DNA of 31,825 nt, from assembly GCA_023388055.1 (NCBI GenBank), contig JAEWGW010000039.1:1-31825 (forward strand), in the 5' to 3' direction. This document shows, one piece after another, positions 8,706-16,939 of the stretch; the first letter of the stretch is position 1; each line of letters starts with the position of its first letter. Below the pieces are notes generated by a model. That model ran no database searches. It was given only the letters and a program-made list of their open reading frames with translations, and was not told the origin of the DNA. This DNA comes from Bacillota bacterium (GTDB lineage: Bacteria; Bacillota; Bacilli; Paenibacillales; NBRC-103111). The position numbers and the translations under genes were made by a program.

Positions 8706-10289
8706 TTACGCCTTCAAGAGATCGAAGCGGAGCCAATCCACATCGGCATAACCGCCTTCAGCACCGTTGGTTGGCTTCAGGGCGAACAGCCCCACCTTTG
8801 CCCCTACCCAGCCACCAGGCACAGCCGTTAAGGATTCACCAAACGGGATATAGGTTTCATCATCCAGGCTGTAGAAGAAGCTGAAAACCGCCTCCAGTCT
8901 GCATTCCGTCCGGAGATACACGGTTTTTGTGCCGCTTGGCAAGTCAATCACTGCTTTTCTGCTTTCGGCAGGAGCTGTTTCCTTGTCCTTATTGCCGAAG
9001 CTGTCCACATAAACAAGCTTGAGGCCGTTATCTGCCGCTTCCACAGCCACATAGGCATAGTCATGTCCAAAGGCAGTCAGTCCCGCCGATCCGCCTTGAG
9101 CCAGATTCAGCTCCAGCTTGGCGGTAGCCGCAAACTCAGGTGCCGGAAGCTTCTGGCAGAGAACATGGGGAGCATGATAAAGAATGCTGCCTCCTTCGGG
9201 AAGAGCCTGGGCGTACAACCGGAGATGTCCCGGATTAGCCTCCAGGGAGTACCATTCCTCCTTGCGGTTGCTCTGCCATTGCCACTGCAGGCCCAGCACG
9301 GCTGCGTTGAAGTCATCGCTGGTTTCCGGGACCGCAGCGGGATATTCCTTGCCAATATTGGGCTTCTTGTACACCAGCACCGGCTCGCCGATGCCGTCCT
9401 TGTTCTGGTTGATACCCATAACCGGCCAATCATTCTCCCAGCCCATAGGCTGAAGATGGACAATCCGGCCATAAGCCTCTCTGTCCTGGAAGTGGACAAA
9501 CCAGCTTTCACCGGAATCCAGATCCACGTAGCCGCCCTGATGGGGCCCGTTCACCGGAGTTTCTCCCTGATGCAGCACAATTTTGTCCTCATAGGGGCCG
9601 TAAACAGACTTGGAGCGCAGAATGGTCTGCCAGCCAGTCGGTACGCCGCCAGCCGGAGCGAAGATGTAGTAGTAGCCGTTACGCTTGTACATCTTGGGGC
9701 CTTCCATAGTTGGATGATCGATTTCCCCGTCAAAAATCACTTCGCCGTCATCCAGCAGTGCGGTGCCATCCGGCTTCATTCCACACATCTTCAGCCGGTG
9801 CTTGATGCCGCAGCGGCTTCTGGCGAAGGCATGGACCAGGTAGGCTTTGCCATCATCATCCCAGAACGGGCACGGGTCGATCCAGCCCTTGACCTCTTTG
9901 ACCATATGAAGAGGTGTCCAGGGTCCTGCCGGATTCTCGGCGGTGGTCATATAGATGCCTTCATCGGGTGCGCTGAAGAAAATCCAGAACTTGCCCTCAT
10001 GGTAACGGATGGCCGGTGCCCATACACCGTCGCCATGGCGTACACAGCCGTCGTAGCCGCCCGGCATACGGTCCACCGCATGTCCGATAATGGTCCAGTT
10101 GACCAGGTCCTTGGAATGAAGGATCGGCAGCCCCGGCGAGCTGACGAAGCTGGAGGCTGTCATATAGAAATCGTCGCCTACGCGTATAATGTCCGGATCG
10201 GAATAATCCGCATACAGAATCGGATTCTGGAAACGTCCGTCTCCCAAATCCGCCTGCCATACAGGGGTAAAGGTTTGCTTGGTTGTCAT
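8706..10289 (-). CDS. GH43 glycosidase (xylosidase/arabinofuranosidase type)
   Basis: A 527-residue cytosolic family 43 glycoside hydrolase, probably acting on arabinoxylan or xylan fragments. The N-terminal propeller contains NPILYADYSDPDIIRVGDDF with the likely base Asp31, Asp138 in WIDPCPFW as the pKa modulator, and Glu196 in TMEGPK as the acid. A C-terminal beta-sandwich domain follows from about residue 330. It belongs to a different subgroup from its neighbour: the two are alike in layout but not close duplicates. No signal peptide. AAAGGAG precedes the ATG. It is first in the operon with the xylosidase, transcribed from a TATAAT promoter overlapped by a XylR-type operator at 10400-10424, which suggests xylose induction. 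Exact linkage specificity cannot be read from sequence. Confidence 0.9.
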   Translation of the reverse strand: MTTKQTFTPVWQADLGDGRFQNPILYADYSDPDIIRVGDDFYMTASSFVSSPGLPILHSKDLVNWTIIGHAVDRMPGGYDGCVRHGDGVWAPAIRYHEGKFWIFFSAPDEGIYMTTAENPAGPWTPLHMVKEVKGWIDPCPFWDDDGKAYLVHAFARSRCGIKHRLKMCGMKPDGTALLDDGEVIFDGEIDHPTMEGPKMYKRNGYYYIFAPAGGVPTGWQTILRSKSVYGPYEDKIVLHQGETPVNGPHQGGYVDLDSGESWFVHFQDREAYGRIVHLQPMGWENDWPVMGINQNKDGIGEPVLVYKKPNIGKEYPAAVPETSDDFNAAVLGLQWQWQSNRKEEWYSLEANPGHLRLYAQALPEGGSILYHAPHVLCQKLPAPEFAATAKLELNLAQGGSAGLTAFGHDYAYVAVEAADNGLKLVYVDSFGNKDKETAPAESRKAVIDLPSGTKTVYLRTECRLEAVFSFFYSLDDETYIPFGESLTAVPGGWVGAKVGLFALKPTNGAEGGYADVDWLRFDLLKA

Positions 10290-10389
10290 CTGTGGTATTG
10301 CTCCTTTCGCAAAAGAAGGGTGTCTGATCTCAATAGTTTAACATAGATACATAAAAATTCTTTGAATGGAGTTGATTACTTTCTCATTT

Positions 10390-10419
10390 ATTATACATAT
10401 TTGTTTGTTCATTAAACAA
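10390..10419 (-). promoter_or_regulatory. Promoter of the GH43 operon
   Basis: On the minus strand a perfect -10 TATAAT occupies 10395-10390. A partial -35 TTGTTT lies at 10419-10414 with an 18-bp spacer. The weak -35 is embedded in the operator-like palindrome, as expected of a repressed promoter. The ATG is about 100 bases downstream. Confidence 0.6.
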
Positions 10420-10424
10420 ATTAA
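10400..10424. promoter_or_regulatory. XylR-type operator candidate
   Basis: ATTTGTTT (10399-10406) and AAACAAAT (10414-10421) form a perfect 8-bp inverted repeat around a 7-nt centre. Over 25 positions the site matches, from memory, 18 bases of the B. subtilis xyl operator, including the GTTTGTT and AACAAA arms. It overlaps the -35 region of the GH43 promoter. No xylR gene is in the window. Confidence 0.65.
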
Positions 10425-10659
10425 CTTCGCAACTTTTTATGGCGCTGCGCTTTTGGCATCAATCGATCCTTTTTATGGATCCCCTTCTATTTTCCCCATA
10501 ATTCCCTACCTAGTGTAATCCTTTCCCGCCAAAAAAACCGACATTTCTCTCCGCCCGCCCAATTATTTTCCTTTTCCAATTTCTCCTTTTCTCATATACT
10601 AATTATGGATTCGTTTTCAGACAGGCCCTAATAAAAACTTTGAGAAAGCAGGTATATCC
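10425..10659. other. AT- and pyrimidine-rich upstream region of the SLH protein gene
   Basis: The stretch carries pyrimidine-rich tracts on the plus strand and a small inverted repeat GATCC/GGATC near 10465-10481. A possible -10 TATACT is at 10595-10600 with a poor -35. GAAAGCAGG provides a moderate ribosome site for the ATG at 10660. No other gene is seen. Confidence 0.4.
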
Positions 10660-13600
10660 ATGTCATTTGTTCAACACCGATGGAGATCCAAGTGGACAGC
10701 ACTTTTGGTGGCTGGTGCATTGCTGACCTCTATCATTTCTCCGGCTGTACCCGCGGCCAGAGCGGAAGAAGCCGCCTCAGCGGCCAGAACCGCCCAATAT
10801 TCGGATTTAGCCTCCAGCTACGCGGCTAAGGAAATTGCCTCGCTGACGGCCTCAGGCATTCTGGACGGATTCGATGACGGCACCTTCCGCCCTGCCGAAC
10901 CGGTTACACGGGCCCAATTTGCCAAGGTGATTGCCAGCATCATGAAGCTGAAGCCAGAGCCGGACATTGCCTCCCGCTTCCGCGATGTTCCGGCCAATGC
11001 CTGGTATACCGGCTATACGGGGGCGCTTGTGAAGGAGGGCATTACCGACGGCGTAAGTGAAAGCGAGTTTGCCCCGGACCAACTGGTGACTCGGGAAGAA
11101 CTGGCGACCTTCTTCATGCGCGCGCTCAAGCTCAGCAAGTCAGCCCAGTCCCTGCCTTTGGACTCCTCCATATTCGCCGATTTCAACGACATCTCTCTCT
11201 GGGCCCAGCACTATGTTTCCTTTGCTTATAAGATTGGGTTCCTCCAAGGCTTCCAGGACGAGAACAACAGTCTGGTATACCGCCCAAAAGCACAAGCTGA
11301 CCGGCAGGCGCTGGCCAGACTGGCGTTTGAGCTTCTGGAGAAGAAGGACGCCTATGCGGATAAAGCGGCTGGCTTCACCACTCCAGCCGCTTCCGTCAGC
11401 CCCACTCCCTCACCGTCCCCGTCCACCGGTTTTATGGGCGGAGGATTTTTTGGCGGCGGGGGCGGGGGCGGCCCCACTCCTTCACCAACACCTACGGTGA
11501 CACCTGCACCTGGTCCAACTGATGGAAGCACCCTAACCAATCTGTCTGCAGGCAACTATACCGGCAGCTTCACGGTTGCAGCAGGGGTTACCGTATTCGG
11601 ACCGGAGACAGGAGCTGCCGTCATCTCCGGCAAGCTGCTGGTCAATCCAGGCCCTTCCGGCGAATTGATCCTGCGCAATGTCCAGGCCGCAGTGATTCAC
11701 ATTCTGTCCGGCTCGGACCACTCCGTAATCCTGCAAAATGTCAAGGTAACTGATGCCCTGCTCGTGAATACCGGCAATCAAGCCACGCCGGTGCGCGTTC
11801 TTTCCCAGGCAGGCACCGCTATACATACCACTTTGGTGGAGTCAGCAGCAATCCTGGAGGTATCAGGGGGCTCTGCCGGTGAAGTCGTTATCCAATCTCA
11901 CGCAACAGGCAAAACAGTAGAGCTTCGCGGCAGCATCAACGGAACCGTCCGCAGCACAGCGCCGGATGCATTTATCCTGATCCGCGACGGTGCCTCTGTA
12001 CAAAGTCTCATTATGGAAACCAACGGCCGTGTTCAAGCGGATGGAAATGTTAACGCTTACGGTATACTAAATTCCAATGTGCAGGTGGAGCTGAGCGGCA
12101 GCAAGCTGGCGGTGCTCAAGGAAAACACAGGAAAAGCCGCCAAAACCTCCATCCAGGCCTTAGGCAATCCCAGCAAGCTCGTTCTGGCGGATCAAGCAAA
12201 AGTGTTAGAGGCCATGAGCCAGTACAACGCTCTGATTAAGATGAATCTGGCAGACAGCATCAGCCCACAGTTAAAGGATCAGCTGCAGGCTGCGCAAACC
12301 CAGATGAAGGCTCTTACCAAGGAAGAGGCGGAGAAGAGGTTAGGGGAGCTGCCTGATGGCTACAACATTGATCTTACCCAACGCATTCAAATAGAAAAAA
12401 AACTGGTTGCTGCACAGGGGGCCGCTGAAAATGCCATTCTGTGGGGGAATTCATATTCCGATTTAACCGGCTTTGATAATTGGAATCGAATAGAAAAATC
12501 ATACCTGTTCAATCATTTATCCCTGCTATCCGGAAATTACACGGGGGATATTGCCGTTTCCGGTGAAACATGGCCGGCATATAAGGTATCTCTTGGAAAG
12601 TTCAAATCCAAGGAGGATTTCACAGTACTTCCAATAAGTAAAGTTACTTCTGATGCAAACGGTCATTTTTTGTTTCTCGATTCATCTATTTTTCCGGTAA
12701 AGAGGGACGAACGATTTATCCTGGAGGTTTCAAACCCTGCAACTGGTTATAGCTTTACCCAACAAATTGATATTAGGGATCCCTCGGGAGCGACAATTCT
12801 CCCAGAATTGACGCAGCCTTATTATGAAGGTGATATTTTAAGACTGGGATTGGGCAGCTCTACCTATGATCCGCAGCTTATTCTAATATTCAACGAAAAG
12901 GGGCAAACCGTCTACGGCGGACCTGTTTGGATGGAGGAAAACACGATCCTTCTTTTAGATGGCCCTGTTAAACCTCTTGCAGGTGAAACATTAACTCTGT
13001 ATGCCCGCAGCGCTTATTACTCTCGCGGATTCAGCGCCCCCCTGCAAATTAAAGTGCTGGCTAATACAGGCATGACCCAGCAGCCCATTGTTCCGGAGCT
13101 GTACCACGGGGATTTTGCAGTTTCTGTGAAAACAGTGCCTGGCGCTCGAGTAACTTTATCGAACCCGAAAGTCACGATGACAAGGTTTGCAGACTCTGCC
13201 GGTTTGGCATATTTTGAACTAATCAATAGAAGATTAAATCAAGGGGAGCAGGTTACCGTAACCGTCAAGGAAATTGGCAAAGAACCCAGCACTCCTGTGG
13301 TTGCAGAAGTAAAGGCTGTCCATGAGAAATCCTCAAAGCCCGCCGTTGAATTTCAAGAAAGCGGAGGGTACATTACCCTTTCAGGCACATTCCCCGAAAA
13401 TACCACCTTGTTGCTTCAATGGGGTGTAAATGACGCAGTCCGTTTTAAGGTCATTCCATTAGGAAAAAGCGAGAATGGAACAGTTGCGTTCTCACAAAGA
13501 TTTTCCATTGACGGAGTGTACAGCAATAAACTTTTTATTTATGCCAAAACAATGGGTAAGGAATCAAGTGATCCGCAAGAGCTGACCCTGACCCCACAAA

Positions 13601-15048
13601 CCAGACTGCTCTCCGTGGCAGGAACGCTTTATGCGGATAGCATCAATATGAAGGTTTTGGCTGATCCCGGTTCACTTATAACGCTTGCCAAGAAGGATGG
13701 CACCGTTGTCTTCGAGAATCAGGAAGGTGCAAACAACGGCGTGATTAACTTGGACAGTATGGATCTGCAGACCACATTATTCAGTGGGGAAACCATTTAT
13801 CTTACTGCGCGTGCACCGGGAAAGCATTCCAGCTTCTCTTATGAGCTGCACGTACAGCAAAATAGCGGAAAAACCCCGCAGCCCATCATCAGGGGCACCC
13901 TATTAAAAGGGATGCAAAATCCTTCTCTGTCCATTTTATCGGATAGTTACAAATTTGCTGTGGAAGTCCAGACCCCTGACGGGTCAAAAACTTGGTTGCC
14001 GCCGGTCGTGAAATATGGCGACAACATTCCACTGGATCAGCAGTTGGTTAACAATAACAATTCCAAGCTATTGGTCTCTATCAAGGAGCACGGGAAGGAA
14101 AAAAGTGATCCGGTTGAAGTTCCAATTTATGAATCGATTCCTTCCATTTCTCTCGACACGGTCACCAAAACCGTCTATAGAAGCTCGAATGACAAAGAAA
14201 TCATCCAAGGGTATACGGAACCTTTTGCCACTGTGACCTTGCAAACTGCCGCAGGACACACATTCACAAAAGAGGCAGGGATTCTGGGACTCTTTCATTT
14301 GGAGGTACCCGGCTCACTGCTTGTACCGGATACTCTGCTGAAGGTGACGGCTCAAGCAAATGGGCTGCCTTCCAGCCCAACCGTTACGATGGCCGTGTAC
14401 GCGGCACAGGGGGAAACCCCTAAACCGGTGGTAGCGGAGACGATTTTGTCCGGCGGCAGCAATATCAACATGGAGCTAGAAGCTCCAGCTGGGTCATTGA
14501 TCTCCATTTACAATGAATTCGGTAACCTTCTGGACAGCGGATATTGGCAGGGTGAACCTGGTGATGGCATGAAGAAAGCCGCCATTGTCTTGGATGTCGG
14601 ACAGTTGAATCAAACCTTAAAAATTTCAGCCCAGCTTCCGGGACGGAACCAGAGCGAATACGCCCTGGTCGACGTTCAAACGGATTGGGCAGCAGATATG
14701 ACGATTCCTCCCATCATATCCCGGACACAATTTGATTATCCCGGCGGCATGACAAGGATTACCGGACGTACAATTGACCCCTTCACCTTCATCTCATACG
14801 GTGTTGTGAATATTCACTCCGATGCTAACGGTCAATTTGAGCTGTATGTGCCCACACAAGCAGGTCATCCGACAATGCTCCAGTTCCAGGCCCCAGGAAA
14901 GCAGCCAATGATTTTTTATGTCGTGATGAATCCCGAAAACTACATTGGAGATAACAGTTCAGCCGGAGACAGTGGAGGAATTATTGTTGGGGGCAGCGGC
15001 GGTGGTGGCGCCATTTCCATTGGTGCTCCTGGAACAAATAATCCATAG
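10660..15048 (+). CDS. SLH-anchored surface protein with tandem Ig-like modules
   Basis: A 1462-residue secreted protein. Residues 1-36 form a signal peptide ending near ARA. Three SLH domains follow (about 47-100, 107-160, 170-230), with ILDGFDDGTFRP, GITDGVSESEFAP and a TRAQF motif, so the protein should bind pyruvylated secondary wall polymer. A Pro/Ser/Thr linker and a glycine run (about 245-290) lead to a beta-rich region with repeated valine- and serine-rich strands (about 293-490), possibly a parallel beta structure. After a helical segment (about 500-600) come about eight divergent modules of 85-95 residues beginning near 711, 806, 891, 980, 1071, 1160, 1253 and 1348, many closing with GK.xS.P. 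The tail is Gly/Ser rich. No catalytic domain is recognised; adhesion, substrate binding or wall scaffolding are plausible. The AT-richer second half hints at a mosaic origin. Confidence 0.85.
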   Translation: MSFVQHRWRSKWTALLVAGALLTSIISPAVPAARAEEAASAARTAQYSDLASSYAAKEIASLTASGILDGFDDGTFRPAEPVTRAQFAKVIASIMKLKPEPDIASRFRDVPANAWYTGYTGALVKEGITDGVSESEFAPDQLVTREELATFFMRALKLSKSAQSLPLDSSIFADFNDISLWAQHYVSFAYKIGFLQGFQDENNSLVYRPKAQADRQALARLAFELLEKKDAYADKAAGFTTPAASVSPTPSPSPSTGFMGGGFFGGGGGGGPTPSPTPTVTPAPGPTDGSTLTNLSAGNYTGSFTVAAGVTVFGPETGAAVISGKLLVNPGPSGELILRNVQAAVIHILSGSDHSVILQNVKVTDALLVNTGNQATPVRVLSQAGTAIHTTLVESAAILEVSGGSAGEVVIQSHATGKTVELRGSINGTVRSTAPDAFILIRDGASVQSLIMETNGRVQADGNVNAYGILNSNVQVELSGSKLAVLKENTGKAAKTSIQALGNPSKLVLADQAKVLEAMSQYNALIKMNLADSISPQLKDQLQAAQTQMKALTKEEAEKRLGELPDGYNIDLTQRIQIEKKLVAAQGAAENAILWGNSYSDLTGFDNWNRIEKSYLFNHLSLLSGNYTGDIAVSGETWPAYKVSLGKFKSKEDFTVLPISKVTSDANGHFLFLDSSIFPVKRDERFILEVSNPATGYSFTQQIDIRDPSGATILPELTQPYYEGDILRLGLGSSTYDPQLILIFNEKGQTVYGGPVWMEENTILLLDGPVKPLAGETLTLYARSAYYSRGFSAPLQIKVLANTGMTQQPIVPELYHGDFAVSVKTVPGARVTLSNPKVTMTRFADSAGLAYFELINRRLNQGEQVTVTVKEIGKEPSTPVVAEVKAVHEKSSKPAVEFQESGGYITLSGTFPENTTLLLQWGVNDAVRFKVIPLGKSENGTVAFSQRFSIDGVYSNKLFIYAKTMGKESSDPQELTLTPQTRLLSVAGTLYADSINMKVLADPGSLITLAKKDGTVVFENQEGANNGVINLDSMDLQTTLFSGETIYLTARAPGKHSSFSYELHVQQNSGKTPQPIIRGTLLKGMQNPSLSILSDSYKFAVEVQTPDGSKTWLPPVVKYGDNIPLDQQLVNNNNSKLLVSIKEHGKEKSDPVEVPIYESIPSISLDTVTKTVYRSSNDKEIIQGYTEPFATVTLQTAAGHTFTKEAGILGLFHLEVPGSLLVPDTLLKVTAQANGLPSSPTVTMAVYAAQGETPKPVVAETILSGGSNINMELEAPAGSLISIYNEFGNLLDSGYWQGEPGDGMKKAAIVLDVGQLNQTLKISAQLPGRNQSEYALVDVQTDWAADMTIPPIISRTQFDYPGGMTRITGRTIDPFTFISYGVVNIHSDANGQFELYVPTQAGHPTMLQFQAPGKQPMIFYVVMNPENYIGDNSSAGDSGGIIVGGSGGGGAISIGAPGTNNP

Positions 15049-15102
15049 CACTTTCCGCAATAATTGAACTCATCCGGCACAATTTACCGTACCTTGAGGC
15101 TC
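15049..15102. other. Short 3' spacer of the SLH protein gene
   Basis: About 50 bp between the stop codon and the first dyad-symmetric repeat element. No independent terminator is visible here; the hairpins in the following element are the only obvious structures that could end transcription. Confidence 0.4.
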
Positions 15103-15285
15103 TAACGGAACTACGCGACGCTTAGAAGCGGAAAAAAGCAGTTTTCAAAAAATAACGGAACTGAGAGACTCTTAGCGGGGGAAAGTTGCTGGTATTGCTT
15201 GCTCCAGCGGCGCTAAGAGTCTTTTAGTTCCGTTACAGTTTAAAAACCAGACATATTCGTGTTTAAGAGCTTCTCAGTTCCGTAA
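15103..15285. repeat. 183-bp dyad-symmetric intergenic element, copy A
   Basis: Direct motifs TAACGGAACT start at 15103 and 15153, and inverted motifs (CGTTA form) end at 15235 and 15285, the last with one mismatch (CGTAA). Each motif is followed 13 bases later by CTTAG or CTTAA. The two inner motifs form a 24-bp inverted repeat (15153-15176 with 15212-15235) with only three mismatches. The spacing is identical to the copies near 20.2 and 30.4 kb. It lies between convergent genes. Function unknown; the inner hairpin may help end transcription from either side. Confidence 0.85.
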
Positions 15286-15390
15286 GCGCGGCTACTACTG
15301 TTTAACCAATAGCATTTGTTCCCGGAGTGCGGTACAGCTATGCAAACCTACAGCCACACGAAGCGTACATCCCCGTAAGCACCTGCTGCT
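15286..15390. other. Spacer with no recognised feature
   Basis: Between element A and the hairpin at the end of the MoxR operon. I see no open frame, RNA gene or repeat here. Confidence 0.4.
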
Positions 15391-15414
15391 GACCTTCCTT
15401 GTACGCGGAAGGTC
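15391..15414 (-). terminator. Stem-loop at the end of the MoxR/DUF58/DUF4129 operon
   Basis: GACCTTCC (15391-15398) and GGAAGGTC (15407-15414) form a perfect 8-bp stem with an 8-nt loop that overlaps the TGA stop of the DUF4129 gene. There is no T-tract after it, so it is a weak or non-standard terminator, or an mRNA-stabilising hairpin. Confidence 0.5.
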
Positions 15415-16939
15415 AATCTTGGCCCTTGCCGCCGCGCCCGCCGGGCTTCACGGCGCTTACCAGCCGCGCCACCAGGCGGCTGGCCCGCTCCGGCGGCCCG
15501 CCGCCGGCACCTGCCGCCCCGCTGCGCCCGGGCGGCTCAACCCCATAGCGCGCCGCTCCATATTGGCGCACCAGCTCCCCCAGCGCATCCCGCTCCTGCC
15601 TCACGGCGGGATGCGCCTTTTCCAGCCGCGCGGCGTACTCCCGCGGCGTCTCAGCCGGCTGCGCCGGCCAGCCCTTCTCCTCCATCCCCCGGAGGAGGGT
15701 TTGGTACACCTGCCGGATGCCCGTGGCCTCCGGCACATAACGGAGCCGCTGCGGCGCAGGCTCCTTCATCCGCACCAGGCGGATGGCCGGATTGGCCATC
15801 ACCTCCGGCCGCTTCTCCCCGGAGCGGTACCGGTACATGGCCGCCGCCAGCAGCAGAACCACAACGATGGCAAGCCCCAGCCAAACCACGCCCGGAATAT
15901 GGGCGGAGTCCGCCAATGCTTCCAGGTCCTTAGGATCGGGAGGCTCCTGTCCTGCAGGCGTCACCATGATTTTCTGATCCAACGTGCGCGGGGTAAAGGT
16001 AATATCCACCCCCAGCCACTCCAGCAGCATAAACACACCTGCCCCAACAGCTGCAAAAGCCAGCATAGCCCCCGGAAACACCAGCAGCAGCGCAAGAAGG
16101 GCAAGCACAATCCCCAAGAGCAGCAGGATGCCCCTCAGTCCCGGCATGCCGTAGGCGCCATCCAGCCGCTGGGCGTAGATAAGGCTGAAGCCGCGAATGA
16201 GCAGATATAAGACAGCTGCAGCTGCCAGAAGCGGATGGTCCGCTGTATGGCCGAAACCCACGAAGATCAGTACCGGAACGGCAAAACATTCCCACAGAAA
16301 AAAGCCCCGTAACCGTTCACTTGCCCTTTGGGAACCCTCCAGCCAAAATCCGGCCCGGATCACAAAAATAAACCCAAGCGCCGTCTCCCAAACCAAAAAC
16401 CCCGACCGATCCAGCAAGGTCAGCATGGAAACAGTGGAAACGAACATAACCAGAAAACCCCCGATTACCGCAGAGCGGACACCGTACAAACCAGCCAGCC
16501 GGTTCATCCCCAGGCCCACCAGCAACACAAACGGGACAAACAAAAGCAGCATAATCCGTTCAGCGACCGCTCCAGCGGGAACAAAAGGCAGCAAACCGCA
16601 TAACAGCACCGCAGCCTCCAAGGTAAAGAACAGCCACCCCTTCATCCTACTCCCGCTACTCCCGTTCAGAACCTCCGTTGCTCCAAACTCGGCCTGGTTA
16701 CCTCCACCGTTTTCCGCATGCTCCTGGCTCGGCTCATTACGGTAACCGCTCACCGTACTTCCGCTCCCTGACTCACTTCCATATCCGTTCTCTCCACGAT
16801 CGTTCCCCAGTTCGCTACCATAGCCGTTCTCCAGGCGCCCATTCCCCAGCTCACTCCCATTACCACTCTCCGTATGCTCACTTCCATACCCACGCTCCAA
16901 ACGTCGGCTGCTCCCCCCACCTCCGTTCCTATCCGCCAT
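15413..16939 (-). CDS. DUF4129 multi-pass membrane protein, TgpA-like without transglutaminase domain
   Basis: A 508-residue membrane protein, third gene of a MoxR-DUF58 operon. The first 95 or so residues are hydrophilic and repetitive, with a 13-residue period (GSELGNGRLENGY, GSELGNDRGENGY). Several membrane helices follow, beginning at MKGWLFFTLEAAVLLC. After LEWLGVDITFTP comes an external loop of only about 40 residues, one more helix (VVWLGLAIVVVLLLAAAMY), and a cytosolic DUF4129 domain (IRQVYQTLLRGMEEKGW, TPREYAARL). In relatives such as B. subtilis YebA and Pseudomonas TgpA a transglutaminase core occupies that loop; it is absent here. The ATG at 16939 overlaps the DUF58 stop by 11 bases and has GGAGGAGG upstream. 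A start at MKGWLFF (about 16645) is a weaker alternative. Role unknown, perhaps envelope-related. Confidence 0.8.
   Translation of the reverse strand: MADRNGGGGSSRRLERGYGSEHTESGNGSELGNGRLENGYGSELGNDRGENGYGSESGSGSTVSGYRNEPSQEHAENGGGNQAEFGATEVLNGSSGSRMKGWLFFTLEAAVLLCGLLPFVPAGAVAERIMLLLFVPFVLLVGLGMNRLAGLYGVRSAVIGGFLVMFVSTVSMLTLLDRSGFLVWETALGFIFVIRAGFWLEGSQRASERLRGFFLWECFAVPVLIFVGFGHTADHPLLAAAAVLYLLIRGFSLIYAQRLDGAYGMPGLRGILLLLGIVLALLALLLVFPGAMLAFAAVGAGVFMLLEWLGVDITFTPRTLDQKIMVTPAGQEPPDPKDLEALADSAHIPGVVWLGLAIVVVLLLAAAMYRYRSGEKRPEVMANPAIRLVRMKEPAPQRLRYVPEATGIRQVYQTLLRGMEEKGWPAQPAETPREYAARLEKAHPAVRQERDALGELVRQYGAARYGVEPPGRSGAAGAGGGPPERASRLVARLVSAVKPGGRGGKGQD
16772..16849 (-). repeat. Tandem 39-bp repeat inside the DUF4129 gene
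   Basis: Two 39-bp units (16772-16810 and 16811-16849) are largely alike, and partial units continue on both sides (starting with CTCACTCCC at 16850). In protein they give a 13-residue period rich in Gly, Ser, Glu and Asn. The period is a multiple of three, so unit gain or loss would keep the frame. Confidence 0.7.

Noticed and set aside
9063..10346. Plus-strand open frame of 427 codons opposite the GH43 gene
   Set aside because: The opposite strand has an intact GH43 catalytic triad; this frame shows no family motif.
10440..10500. Riboswitch or attenuator before the SLH protein gene
   Set aside because: Only one 5-bp inverted repeat is present and no known aptamer motif is visible.
15103..15285. 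CRISPR array, suggested by motifs at regular 50-bp spacing
   Set aside because: Only two motifs per orientation, the repeats are imperfect and the second half is inverted; no cas genes are near. It fits a dyad-symmetric element instead.
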